DNA of 64,000 bases, taken from contig NZ_CP109171.1 in NCBI RefSeq assembly GCF_036246005.1, positions 5,196,001-5,260,000 of the forward strand. The letters are read 5' to 3'. Both the position numbers and the translations under genes were made by a program. The notes under the pieces were generated by a model. It saw only the letters and a program-made list of their open reading frames with translations. It was not told the origin of the DNA and did no database searches. Each line of letters opens with the position of its first letter. Position 1 is the first letter of the stretch. Positions 55,567 through 64,000 of this stretch are shown here, piece by piece. Origin of the DNA: Streptomyces sp. NBC_01723 (GTDB taxonomy: Bacteria; Actinomycetota; Actinomycetes; Streptomycetales; Streptomycetaceae).

Positions 55567-56628
55567 GTGACCACTCAGACCAAGCCCGAAGAGGCCCCGG
55601 CCGCCGCCGCGGGGGACGCGTTTCTCTCGGTGCGCGACCTCAAGGTCCACTTCTCCACCGAGGGCGGCGTCGTCAAGGCCGTGGACGGACTCTCCTTCGA
55701 CCTTCAGCGCGGCAAGACCCTCGGCATCGTGGGCGAGTCCGGCTCCGGCAAGTCGGTGACCAACCTGGCCGTCCTCGGCCTGCACGACCGCCGGAAGACC
55801 GCCATCGACGGCTCGATCACCCTGGACGGCCAGGAGCTGACCGACGCCAGTGAGAAGCAGCTGGAGAAGCTGCGCGGCAAGAAGATGGCGATGATCTTCC
55901 AGGACGCGCTCACCGCGCTGTCGCCGTACTACACGGTCGGCCGGCAGATCGGCGAGCCGTTCATGAAGCACAACGGCGCGTCCAAGCGGGACGCCCGGGT
56001 GCGCGCCATCGACCTGCTCCAGAAGGTCGGCATCCCGAGTCCGGAGAAGCGGGTCGACGACTACCCGCACCAGTTCTCCGGCGGTATGCGGCAGCGCGCC
56101 ATGATCGCCATGGCGCTCTCCTGCAACCCGGACCTGCTGATCGCCGACGAGCCGACCACGGCCCTCGACGTCACGGTGCAGGCGCAGATCCTCGACCTGC
56201 TCAAGGACCTCCAGCAGGAGTTCGGCTCCGCGATCATCATGATCACCCACGACCTCGGCGTGGTCGGCAACATGGCCGACGACATCCTGGTCATGTACGC
56301 GGGCCGGGCCGTCGAGCGCGGCACGGTGCGCGAGGTGCTCAAGGCGCCGCAGCACCCGTACACCTGGGGTCTGCTGGGATCGATGCCGAGTCTCTCCTCG
56401 GACATCGACGAGCCGCTGATGCCGATCCCGGGATCGCCGCCCTCGCTGATGAACCCGCCCTCGGGATGTGCCTTCCACCCGCGGTGCGGCTTCACCGACC
56501 TGGTCTCCGGCACCCGGTGCTCCGGTGAGCGTCCGGTGCTCCCCGGGGGCCGCGCCGCCGCCTGTCACCTGACGGGAGACCAGCGGCAGCAGGTGTTCAT
56601 CGAGAAGATTCAGCCCCGGCTGGGCTGA
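55567..56628 (+). CDS. bldKD: Oligopeptide ABC transporter ATPase BldKD (DppD type)
   Basis: First of two ATPase subunits (353 aa), beginning at a GTG preceded by AGGAG. Walker A is [11 protein letters not shown], the Q loop is [14 protein letters not shown], the signature is [15 protein letters not shown], and Walker B is [18 protein letters not shown]. The C-terminal oligopeptide/dipeptide domain holds [13 protein letters not shown] and a later RCSGERP and ACHL, cysteines that often bind an iron-sulfur cluster in this subfamily. It forms a heterodimer with BldKE. Confidence 0.94.
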   Translation: MTTQTKPEEAPAAAAGDAFLSVRDLKVHFSTEGGVVKAVDGLSFDLQRGKTLGIVGESGSGKSVTNLAVLGLHDRRKTAIDGSITLDGQELTDASEKQLEKLRGKKMAMIFQDALTALSPYYTVGRQIGEPFMKHNGASKRDARVRAIDLLQKVGIPSPEKRVDDYPHQFSGGMRQRAMIAMALSCNPDLLIADEPTTALDVTVQAQILDLLKDLQQEFGSAIIMITHDLGVVGNMADDILVMYAGRAVERGTVREVLKAPQHPYTWGLLGSMPSLSSDIDEPLMPIPGSPPSLMNPPSGCAFHPRCGFTDLVSGTRCSGERPVLPGGRAAACHLTGDQRQQVFIEKIQPRLG

Positions 56629-56655
56629 GCGGAAACCGGCGACTGGGGCATCACC

Positions 56656-57801
<1,146 letters not shown>

Positions 57802-57812
57802 ACCGACGACAG

Positions 57813-57847
57813 AGGCGGGGACGGGAGCATCACTTCCGTCCCCGCCT
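57813..57847 (+). terminator. Terminator at the end of bldK, 12-bp stem
   Basis: The arms 57813-57824 (AGGCGGGGACGG) and 57836-57847 pair perfectly around an 11-nt loop. Further partial pairing (CGACGA with TCGTCG) extends the base. Confidence 0.75.
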
Positions 57848-57893
57848 TCGTCGTGCCCGCCCACCGCCGACACCCGTCCGGCGGACATCCGCA

Positions 57894-57914
57894 ACCCGTA
57901 CGGACCGTACGGGT
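57894..57914. promoter_or_regulatory. 21-bp perfect palindrome upstream of the second oligopeptide operon
   Basis: The arms ACCCGTACGG and CCGTACGGGT flank a single A. It lies about 77 bp before the binding-protein start, in the only promoter region of the five-gene operon, and so is a strong operator candidate. Confidence 0.65.
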
Positions 57915-57990
57915 GTGCGCCGTGCCACGAGCCCCCCGAAGCTGAGCGGGAACGCACCAGCGGACGAGTCAGGGCACGAGGAGGCACTCC

Positions 57991-59622
57991 ATGCGCGGAG
58001 CGACGCACGCCAAATGGGCCGCATGCGCGGCGGCGGTAGCCCTCGCGGCGACGGCCTGCGGCGGCGGGGGCGGGGACAGCGGTGGGGACAGCGGCGGCGT
58101 GCTCAGCTCCTCGTGGGGCGACCCCCAGAACCCGCTGGAGCCGGCCAACACCAACGAGGTGCAGGGCGGCAAGGTCCTCGACATGATCTTCCGGAACCTG
58201 AAGAAGTACGACCCGAAGACCGGCGAGGCCAAGGACATGCTCGCCGAGAAGATCGAGACCTCCGACTCGCAGACCTACGACATCACCGTCAAGGACGGCT
58301 GGACCTTCAGCAACGGCGAGAAGGTCACCGCCCAGTCCTTCGTCGACGCCTGGAACTACGGCGCGAGCCTGAAGAACAACCAGCGCAACGCCTACTTCTT
58401 CGCCTACATCGACGGCTACGACAAGGTGCACCCCGAGGACGGCGGCGACCAGAGCGCCGACAGGCTCTCCGGGCTGAAGGTGACCGGGGAACGCACCTTC
58501 ACCGTCAAGCTCAACCAGAAGTTCTCCAGCTTCCCCGACACCCTCGGCTACAACGCCTTCGCGCCGCTGCCCAAGGCGTTCTTCGACGACCACGACGCCT
58601 GGCTCCAGAAGCCCGTCGGCAACGGCCCCTACCAGGTCGACAACTACACCCGCGGCAACCAGATGTCGCTGCGCACCTGGGACCAGTACCCCGGCGACGA
58701 CAAGGCCCAGAACGGCGGCGTCGACCTGAAGGTCTACACCGACAACAACACGGCCTACACCGACCTGATCGCCGGCAACCTCGACCTCGTCGACGACGTC
58801 CCGGCCGCCCAGCTCAAGAACGTGAAGAACGACCTCGGCGACCGGTACATCAACACCCCGGCCGGCATCATCCAGACCCTCGCCTTCCCGTTCTACGACG
58901 GCGACTGGAACAAGTCCGGGTCCGAGAAGGTGCGCAAGGGCCTGTCCATGGCGATCGACCGCAAGCAGATCACCGACACGATCTTCCAGCAGACCCGTAC
59001 CCCGGCCACCGACTGGACCTCGCCGGTCCTCGGCGAGGACGGCGGCTACAAGGCGGGCCTCTGCGGCGACGCCTGCGACTACAACCCCGAAGAGGCGAAG
59101 AAGCTGGTCAAGGACGGTGGCGGCCTCCCCGGCGGCCAGGTCAAGATCACCTACAACGCCGACACCGGCTCCCACAAGCAGTGGGTCGACGCGGTCTGCA
59201 ACTCCATCAACAACGCCCTGGACAACGACCGCGCCTGCGTCGGCAACCCGGTCGGCACCTTCGCCGACTTCCGCAGCCAGATCACCGACCGGAAGATGAG
59301 CGGCCCCTTCCGCGCCGGCTGGCAGATGGACTACCCGCTCATCCAGAACTTCCTCCAGCCGCTCTACTACACCAACGCCTCCTCGAACGACGGCAAGTGG
59401 TCCAACCAGGAGTTCGACGACCTCGTCGACAAGGCCAACGGCCAGACGGACGAGGCCGAGGCCGTCAAGACCTTCCAGCAGGCCGAGGAGGTCGTCCGCG
59501 ACAACATGGCCGCCATCCCGCTCTGGTACCAGAACGGCAGCGCCGGCTACTCGGACCGCCTCACCGACGTGGAACTCAACCCGTTCAGCGTCCCGGTGTA
59601 CAACGAGATCAAGGTGAGCTGA
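57991..59622 (+). CDS. Oligopeptide-binding lipoprotein of the second importer
   Basis: Solute-binding lipoprotein of 543 aa. The signal peptide MRGATHAKWAACAAAVALAA leads to the lipobox ATACGGG (Cys 23). Fold markers of SBP_bac_5 are NEVQGGKVLDMIFRNLKKYD, DITVKDGWTFSNGEKVTAQSFVDAWNYG, PVGNGPYQVDNYTRGNQMSLRTW, RKGLSMAIDRKQITDTI and the C-terminal MAAIPLWYQNGSAGYSD. It is the DppA/OppA component of a separate importer whose peptide ligand is unknown. GAGGAGG precedes the ATG. It matches SCO5117 by order. Confidence 0.92.
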   Translation: MRGATHAKWAACAAAVALAATACGGGGGDSGGDSGGVLSSSWGDPQNPLEPANTNEVQGGKVLDMIFRNLKKYDPKTGEAKDMLAEKIETSDSQTYDITVKDGWTFSNGEKVTAQSFVDAWNYGASLKNNQRNAYFFAYIDGYDKVHPEDGGDQSADRLSGLKVTGERTFTVKLNQKFSSFPDTLGYNAFAPLPKAFFDDHDAWLQKPVGNGPYQVDNYTRGNQMSLRTWDQYPGDDKAQNGGVDLKVYTDNNTAYTDLIAGNLDLVDDVPAAQLKNVKNDLGDRYINTPAGIIQTLAFPFYDGDWNKSGSEKVRKGLSMAIDRKQITDTIFQQTRTPATDWTSPVLGEDGGYKAGLCGDACDYNPEEAKKLVKDGGGLPGGQVKITYNADTGSHKQWVDAVCNSINNALDNDRACVGNPVGTFADFRSQITDRKMSGPFRAGWQMDYPLIQNFLQPLYYTNASSNDGKWSNQEFDDLVDKANGQTDEAEAVKTFQQAEEVVRDNMAAIPLWYQNGSAGYSDRLTDVELNPFSVPVYNEIKVS

Positions 59623-59631
59623 GGGGGCGCC

Positions 59632-60555
59632 ATGGGACGCTACGTCGTCCGGCGGCTGCTCCAGATGATCCCGGTCTTCATCGGGGCCACGCTGCTGATC
59701 TTCCTGATGGTCAACGTGATGGGCGACCCCGTCGCGGGACTCTGCGGCGACCGGGAGTGCGACCCGGCCACCGCGGCCCAGCTGCGGAAGGAGTTCGGCC
59801 TCGACAAGCCCGTCTGGCAGCAATACCTGACCTACATGGGCAACGTCTTCACCGGCGACTTCGGCACCGCCTTCAACGGCCAGCCGGTCACCGAGCTGAT
59901 GGGGACGGCCTTCCCGGTCACCATCCGGCTCACGATCATCGCGATCCTCTTCGAGATCGTCGTCGGCATCGTCCTCGGCGTCGTCACCGGCCTGCGCCGC
60001 GGCCGCCCCGTCGACACCGGGGTGCTGCTGCTCACCCTGGTCGTCATCTCCGTGCCCACCTTCGTCACCGGCCTGCTGCTCCAGCTGCTGCTCGGCGTCA
60101 AGTGGGGCTGGATCGACCCGGCCGTCTCCTCCGAGGCGCCCTTCGACGAGCTGATCGTCCCGGGCCTGGTCCTCGCCTCGGTGTCCCTGGCCTACGTCAC
60201 CCGGCTGACCCGCACCTCCATCGCGGAGAACCGGCGCTCCGACTACGTCCGCACGGCCATCGCCAAGGGCCTGCCGCGCCACCGGGTCATCACCCGGCAC
60301 CTGCTGCGCAACTCCCTCATCCCCGTCGTCACCTTCATCGGCACCGACATCGGCGCCCTGATGGGCGGCGCCATCGTCACCGAGCGGATCTTCAACATCC
60401 ACGGCGTCGGCTACCAGCTCTACCAGGGCATCCTGCGCCAGAACACGCAGACCGTGGTCGGCTTCGTCACCGTCCTGGTCCTCGTCTTCCTCGTCGCCAA
60501 CCTCGTCGTCGACCTCCTGTACGCCGTACTCGACCCGAGGATCCGCTATGCCTGA
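59632..60555 (+). CDS. Oligopeptide ABC transporter permease (DppB type), second importer
   Basis: Membrane subunit of 307 aa with six helices, beginning MGRYVVRRLLQMIPVFIGATLLIFLMVNVMGDP. The conserved cytoplasmic loop is ENRRSDYVRTAIAKGLPRHRVITRHLLRNSLIPVVTFIGTDIGALMGGAIVTERIFNIHGVGYQLYQGI. A conserved acidic pair DREC is in the first outer loop. It starts 9 bp after the binding protein with GAGGGGG and overlaps the next permease gene by 8 bp. It matches SCO5118 by order. Confidence 0.92.
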   Translation: MGRYVVRRLLQMIPVFIGATLLIFLMVNVMGDPVAGLCGDRECDPATAAQLRKEFGLDKPVWQQYLTYMGNVFTGDFGTAFNGQPVTELMGTAFPVTIRLTIIAILFEIVVGIVLGVVTGLRRGRPVDTGVLLLTLVVISVPTFVTGLLLQLLLGVKWGWIDPAVSSEAPFDELIVPGLVLASVSLAYVTRLTRTSIAENRRSDYVRTAIAKGLPRHRVITRHLLRNSLIPVVTFIGTDIGALMGGAIVTERIFNIHGVGYQLYQGILRQNTQTVVGFVTVLVLVFLVANLVVDLLYAVLDPRIRYA

Positions 60556-61528
60556 ACAGGAGCCCTACGAGCCCGAGCGCGCCATCGCGGGCACCGGCAT
60601 GGGCGGCACCATGGACCTGGGCGCGAGCGAGGCCGTGACCCTGGAGAAGGCACCGGGCCCCGACGGCGGCAGCCCGCAGGACAAGCCCCGCAGCCTCTGG
60701 TCCGACGCGTGGCACGACCTGCGCCGCAACCCCGTCTTCATCATCTCCGCGCTGGTGATCCTCTTCCTGATCGTCATCTCCATCTGGCCGTCGCTGATCG
60801 CCTCCGGCAACCCCCTCAAGTGCGACCTCGCCAAGGCCCAGGAGGGCTCCCAGCCCGGCCACCCCTTCGGCTTCAACGGCCAGGGCTGCGACGTCTACAC
60901 CCGCACCGTCTACGGCGCCCGTACCTCCGTGGCGGTCGGTGTCCTCGCCACCCTCGGGGTCGCCGTCCTCGGCAGCGTGCTCGGCGGGCTCGCCGGGTTC
61001 TTCGGCGGGGGCGGGGACGCGGTGCTGTCCCGGATCACCGACATCTTCTTCGCGATCCCGGTCGTCCTCGGCGGCCTGGTGCTGCTCTCCGTGATCACCA
61101 GCAACACCGTGTGGCCCGTCATCGGCTTCATCGTGCTGCTCGGCTGGCCGCAGATCTCCCGCATCGCCCGCGGCTCCGTCATCACCGCCAAGCAGAACGA
61201 CTACGTCCAGGCCGCCCGCGCCCTCGGCGCCTCCAACTCCCGGCTGCTGCTCCGGCACATCGCGCCCAACGCCGTCGCTCCCGTCATCGTCGTGGCGACC
61301 ATCGCGCTCGGCACCTACATCTCCCTGGAGGCGACCCTGTCCTTCCTCGGCGTAGGCCTGAAGCCGCCCAGCGTCTCCTGGGGCATCGACATCTCCGCCG
61401 CCGCCCCCTACGTCCGCAACGCCCCGCACGCCCTGCTGTGGCCGTCGGGCGCGCTGGCCGTCACCGTCCTCGCGTTCATCATGCTCGGCGACGCGGTGCG
61501 CGACGCCCTCGACCCGAAGCTGAGGTGA
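60548..61528 (+). CDS. Oligopeptide ABC transporter permease (DppC type), second importer
   Basis: Membrane subunit of 326 aa. A hydrophilic N-terminus (about 1-50) is followed by six helices (LRRNPVFIISALVILFLIVISIWPSLIA first). The transport signature is KQNDYVQAARALGASNSRLLLRHIAPNAVAPVIVVATIALGTYISLEATLSFLGVGLKPPSVSWG, and the end is GDAVRDALDPKLR. It overlaps the upstream permease gene by 8 bp, consistent with translational coupling. It matches SCO5119 by order. Confidence 0.93.
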   Translation: MPEQEPYEPERAIAGTGMGGTMDLGASEAVTLEKAPGPDGGSPQDKPRSLWSDAWHDLRRNPVFIISALVILFLIVISIWPSLIASGNPLKCDLAKAQEGSQPGHPFGFNGQGCDVYTRTVYGARTSVAVGVLATLGVAVLGSVLGGLAGFFGGGGDAVLSRITDIFFAIPVVLGGLVLLSVITSNTVWPVIGFIVLLGWPQISRIARGSVITAKQNDYVQAARALGASNSRLLLRHIAPNAVAPVIVVATIALGTYISLEATLSFLGVGLKPPSVSWGIDISAAAPYVRNAPHALLWPSGALAVTVLAFIMLGDAVRDALDPKLR

Positions 61529-61537
61529 GCCGGCGCC

Positions 61538-62521
61538 ATGCTGCTCGAAGTGCGCGACCTGCACGTGGAGTTCCACACCCGGGACGGTGTCGCCAGGGCC
61601 GTCAACGGCGTCAGCTACGGCGTGGACGCGGGCGAGACCCTGGCCGTCCTCGGCGAGTCCGGCTCCGGCAAGTCCGTCACCGCCCAGACGATCATGGGCA
61701 TCCTCGACATCCCGCCGGGCCGGATCACCTCGGGCCAGGTCCTCTTCGAGGGCCGGGACCTGCTGAAGCTGAAGGAGGAGGAGCGCAGGAAGGTCCGTGG
61801 CGCCGAGATGGCGATGATCTTCCAGGACGCGCTGTCCTCGCTGAACCCGGTCCTGACCGTCGGCGACCAGCTCGGCGAGATGTTCACCGTGCACCGGGGC
61901 ATGTCCCGCAAGGACGCCCGCGCCAAGGCCGTCGAGCTGATGGACCGGGTCCGCATCCCGGCCGCGAAGGAGCGGGTGCGGCAGTACCCGCACCAGTTTT
62001 CCGGCGGCATGCGCCAGCGCATCATGATCGCCATGGCGATGGCCCTGGAGCCCAAGCTGATCATCGCCGACGAACCGACCACCGCCCTCGACGTCACCGT
62101 CCAGGCCCAGGTCATGGACCTGCTCGCGGAACTCCAGCGCGAGCTGCACATGGGCCTCATCCTCATCACCCACGACCTGGGCGTGGTCGCCGACGTCGCC
62201 GACAAGATCGCCGTCATGTACGCGGGCCGCATCGTCGAGACCGCCCCGGTCCACGACATCTACAAGAACCCCGCCCACCCCTACACCCGCGGCCTGCTGG
62301 AGTCGATCCCGCGCCTGGACCAGAAGGGCCAGGAGCTGTACGCCATCAAGGGCCTGCCCCCCAACCTCACCCGCATCCCGCCCGGCTGCGCCTTCCACCC
62401 GCGCTGCCCGATGGCCCAGGACGTCTGCCGCACCGACGTACCGCCGCTGTACGACGTCACCGAGTCCGACGCGGAGCGGGGCAGCGCCTGCCACTTCTGG
62501 AGGGAGTGCCTGCATGGCTGA
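61538..62521 (+). CDS. Oligopeptide ABC transporter ATPase (DppD type), second importer
   Basis: ATPase of 327 aa. Walker A is [14 protein letters not shown], the Q loop is [15 protein letters not shown], the signature is [17 protein letters not shown], and Walker B is [18 protein letters not shown]. The C-terminal oligopeptide domain has [17 protein letters not shown] and SACHF. It starts 10 bp after the permease and overlaps the next ATPase gene by 8 bp. Compared with BldKD it lacks the N-terminal extension. It matches SCO5120 by order. Confidence 0.94.
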   Translation: MLLEVRDLHVEFHTRDGVARAVNGVSYGVDAGETLAVLGESGSGKSVTAQTIMGILDIPPGRITSGQVLFEGRDLLKLKEEERRKVRGAEMAMIFQDALSSLNPVLTVGDQLGEMFTVHRGMSRKDARAKAVELMDRVRIPAAKERVRQYPHQFSGGMRQRIMIAMAMALEPKLIIADEPTTALDVTVQAQVMDLLAELQRELHMGLILITHDLGVVADVADKIAVMYAGRIVETAPVHDIYKNPAHPYTRGLLESIPRLDQKGQELYAIKGLPPNLTRIPPGCAFHPRCPMAQDVCRTDVPPLYDVTESDAERGSACHFWRECLHG

Positions 62522-63578
62522 GCCGATCCTTCAGGTCACCGGGCTCGTCAAGCACTACCCGCTGACGACCGGCATCCTCTTCAAGAAGCAGGTCGGCGCG
62601 GTGAAGGCGGTCGACGGCGTCGACTTCCACCTCGACCGCGGCGAGACCCTCGGCATCGTCGGCGAGTCCGGCTGCGGCAAGTCCACGGTCGCCAAGATGC
62701 TGGTCAACCTGGAGAAGCCGACAGCCGGCGAGATCCGCTACAAGGGCGAGGACGTCACCCGGCTGTCCGGCAAGGCCCTCAAGGCGGTCCGCCGGAACAT
62801 CCAGATGGTCTTCCAGGACCCCTACACCTCCCTCAACCCCCGCATGACGGTCGGCGACATCATCGGGGAGGCGTACGACATCCACCCGGAGGTGGCGCCG
62901 AAGGGCGACCGGCGGGCCCGCGTCCAGCACCTCCTGGACGTGGTCGGCCTCAACCCGGAGTACATCAACCGCTATCCCCACCAGTTCTCCGGCGGCCAGC
63001 GCCAGCGCATCGGCATCGCGCGCGGCCTCGCCCTGCGTCCGGAGATCATCGTCGCCGACGAACCCGTCTCGGCCCTCGACGTCTCCGTCCAGGCCCAGGT
63101 GATCAACCTGATGGGCCGCCTCCAGGACGAGTTCGACCTGTCCTACATCTTCATCGCGCACGACCTGTCGATCGTCCGGCACATCTCCGACCGGGTCGGG
63201 GTGATGTACCTCGGCCGCATCGTGGAGACCGGCCGGGACGCCGAGATCTACGACCACCCGACCCACCCCTACACCCAGGCCCTGCTGTCCGCCGTACCGG
63301 TGCCCGACCCGGAGGCCCGGGAGCGCCGGGAGCGGATCATCCTGGCCGGCGACGTCCCGTCCCCGACGAACATCCCCTCCGGCTGCCGCTTCCGCACCCG
63401 CTGCTGGAAGGCGAAGGAGCGGTGCGCGCTGGAGGTACCGGCCCTCGCCGTCCCCGCGGAGTTCCGCTCGGTCTCCGGACCCGCGGCCCACGACTCGGCG
63501 TGCCACTTCGCGGAGGAGAAGCAGGTGGTGCCGCCCGAGACGGACGGCGACGCCGGGCACGGCAGCGGGCCGGGGTGA
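62514..63578 (+). CDS. Oligopeptide ABC transporter ATPase (DppF type), second importer
   Basis: ATPase of 354 aa. Walker A is [14 protein letters not shown], the Q loop is [15 protein letters not shown], the signature is [19 protein letters not shown], and Walker B is [18 protein letters not shown]. The C-terminal domain contains [17 protein letters not shown] and SACHFAEEK, with a short acidic and glycine-rich tail. It is the last gene of the operon, and a hairpin overlapping its stop codon follows. It matches SCO5121 by order. Confidence 0.94.
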   Translation: MAEPILQVTGLVKHYPLTTGILFKKQVGAVKAVDGVDFHLDRGETLGIVGESGCGKSTVAKMLVNLEKPTAGEIRYKGEDVTRLSGKALKAVRRNIQMVFQDPYTSLNPRMTVGDIIGEAYDIHPEVAPKGDRRARVQHLLDVVGLNPEYINRYPHQFSGGQRQRIGIARGLALRPEIIVADEPVSALDVSVQAQVINLMGRLQDEFDLSYIFIAHDLSIVRHISDRVGVMYLGRIVETGRDAEIYDHPTHPYTQALLSAVPVPDPEARERRERIILAGDVPSPTNIPSGCRFRTRCWKAKERCALEVPALAVPAEFRSVSGPAAHDSACHFAEEKQVVPPETDGDAGHGSGPG

Positions 63579-63599
63579 CATGGCGCTCCCCGGCCCGCT
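63564..63599 (+). terminator. Terminator overlapping the stop of the second oligopeptide operon
   Basis: The arms AGCGGGCCGGGG (63564-63575) and CCCCGGCCCGCT (63588-63599) pair perfectly around a 12-nt loop that contains the TGA stop codon. Confidence 0.7.
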
Positions 63600-63711
63600 T
63601 ACGGCACCCGCACGGCCGTACGCTGAACAGCCTCGCGCGTCCGTATATCGGAGCCGCTTCGGCGAAGTTGCCTGTGTGTTAAGGCGGTTGGCGTACGGGT
63701 GACGCAAGTCG

Positions 63712-64000
63712 TCACGACGGTGCGGGCAGCGACCGCTTGAGGAAGTCGACCTGGAGCCGCAGCAGGTTCTCGGCGACCGACTCCTGCGGGGTCATGTGCG
63801 TGACGCCGGACAGCGGCAGCACCTCGTGCGGGCGGCCGGCCGCCAGCAGGGCCGAGGACAGGCGCAGGGAGTGCGCGACCACCACGTTGTCGTCGGCGAG
63901 CCCGTGGATGACCATCATCGGGCGGTGCGGCTCGGCGGCGTCCACCAGCCCGGCGTCGTCGATCACCGAGTTGCGCCGGTAGACGTCCGGCTGCTCGCCG
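63712..64000 (-). CDS. S9-family (prolyl oligopeptidase-type) peptidase, C-terminal end
   Basis: Only the last 95 residues lie in the window; the gene continues past the right edge. The sequence GEQPDVYRRNSVIDDAG, then PMMVIHGLADDNVVVAHSLRLSSALLAAGRPHEVLPLSGVTHMTPQESVAENLLRLQVDFLKRSL matches the alpha/beta-hydrolase end of S9 peptidases, with the catalytic Asp in HGLADDNV and the catalytic His in SGVTHM. The nucleophile Ser is outside the window. A dipeptidyl-peptidase would fit beside peptide importers. It is convergent with the oligopeptide operon. Confidence 0.85.
   Translation of the reverse strand, partial: GEQPDVYRRNSVIDDAGLVDAAEPHRPMMVIHGLADDNVVVAHSLRLSSALLAAGRPHEVLPLSGVTHMTPQESVAENLLRLQVDFLKRSLPAPS

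Overview
This window is chromosomal DNA from a Streptomyces species. The base composition is very GC-rich with strong third-position GC, GTG starts are common, and several genes are Streptomyces hallmarks: a WhiB-like protein, SpoIIE-type phosphatases fused to HATPase domains, a polyphosphate glucokinase, and the BldK oligopeptide importer. From memory of the S. coelicolor map, the gene order follows SCO5038/5039 to SCO5061 on the left and SCO5106 to about SCO5122 on the right. This synteny is recalled, not computed.

Left core block (1-21.1 kb): the N-terminal part of an SPFH/band-7 protein, a class A penicillin-binding protein, a GAF-PP2C-HATPase regulator, a DUF402 protein, the class II and class I fumarases side by side, a DUF1707 membrane-stress type protein, a WhiB-like protein (wblI), class II fructose-1,6-bisphosphatase (glpX), DUF4245, a nitroreductase, DUF4287, exonuclease VII (xseA-xseB), an APC permease, ispH, ppgK, DUF6542 and the GTPase ychF. 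Most convergent pairs here are separated by long perfect-stem terminators.

Variable middle block (21.1-42.2 kb): this holds small regulator/enzyme pairs (AraC with a DHFR-like protein, XRE-cupin with a methyltransferase, LysR with an SDR), an HhH-SNF2 helicase, a secreted subtilisin-like protease, a GntR regulator with repeated operator-like sites, a NUDIX hydrolase, two more HATPase/PP2C regulators and a GH18-like membrane-anchored hydrolase. In S. coelicolor the interval between ychF and sdhB carries the actinorhodin cluster; here there is no polyketide synthase. The most unusual feature is at 22.7-26.0 kb. It consists of a 25-codon peptide gene with a strong ribosome binding site, an M14 zinc carboxypeptidase just downstream of it, a truncated ThiF/E1-like adenylyltransferase divergent from both, and a PqqD-M50 membrane protease translationally coupled to the ThiF remnant. 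It looks like a small, partly decayed RiPP-type (ribosomally made, modified peptide) locus that a standard gene caller would miss.

Right core block (42.2-64 kb): an Sdh1-type succinate dehydrogenase operon (small coiled-coil protein, membrane anchor, flavoprotein, iron-sulfur protein), a large solute-binding lipoprotein with charged insertions, the ribosome GTPase typA/bipA, the five-gene bldK oligopeptide ABC importer, a second complete five-gene oligopeptide importer, and the C-terminal end of an S9 peptidase. A short relic upstream of bldKA resembles the start of the second operon's binding protein, which suggests duplication and rearrangement of these importers.

A recurring regulatory theme is leaderless expression. 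At least seven genes or leader ORFs have a -10-like hexamer only 6-7 nt before the start codon.
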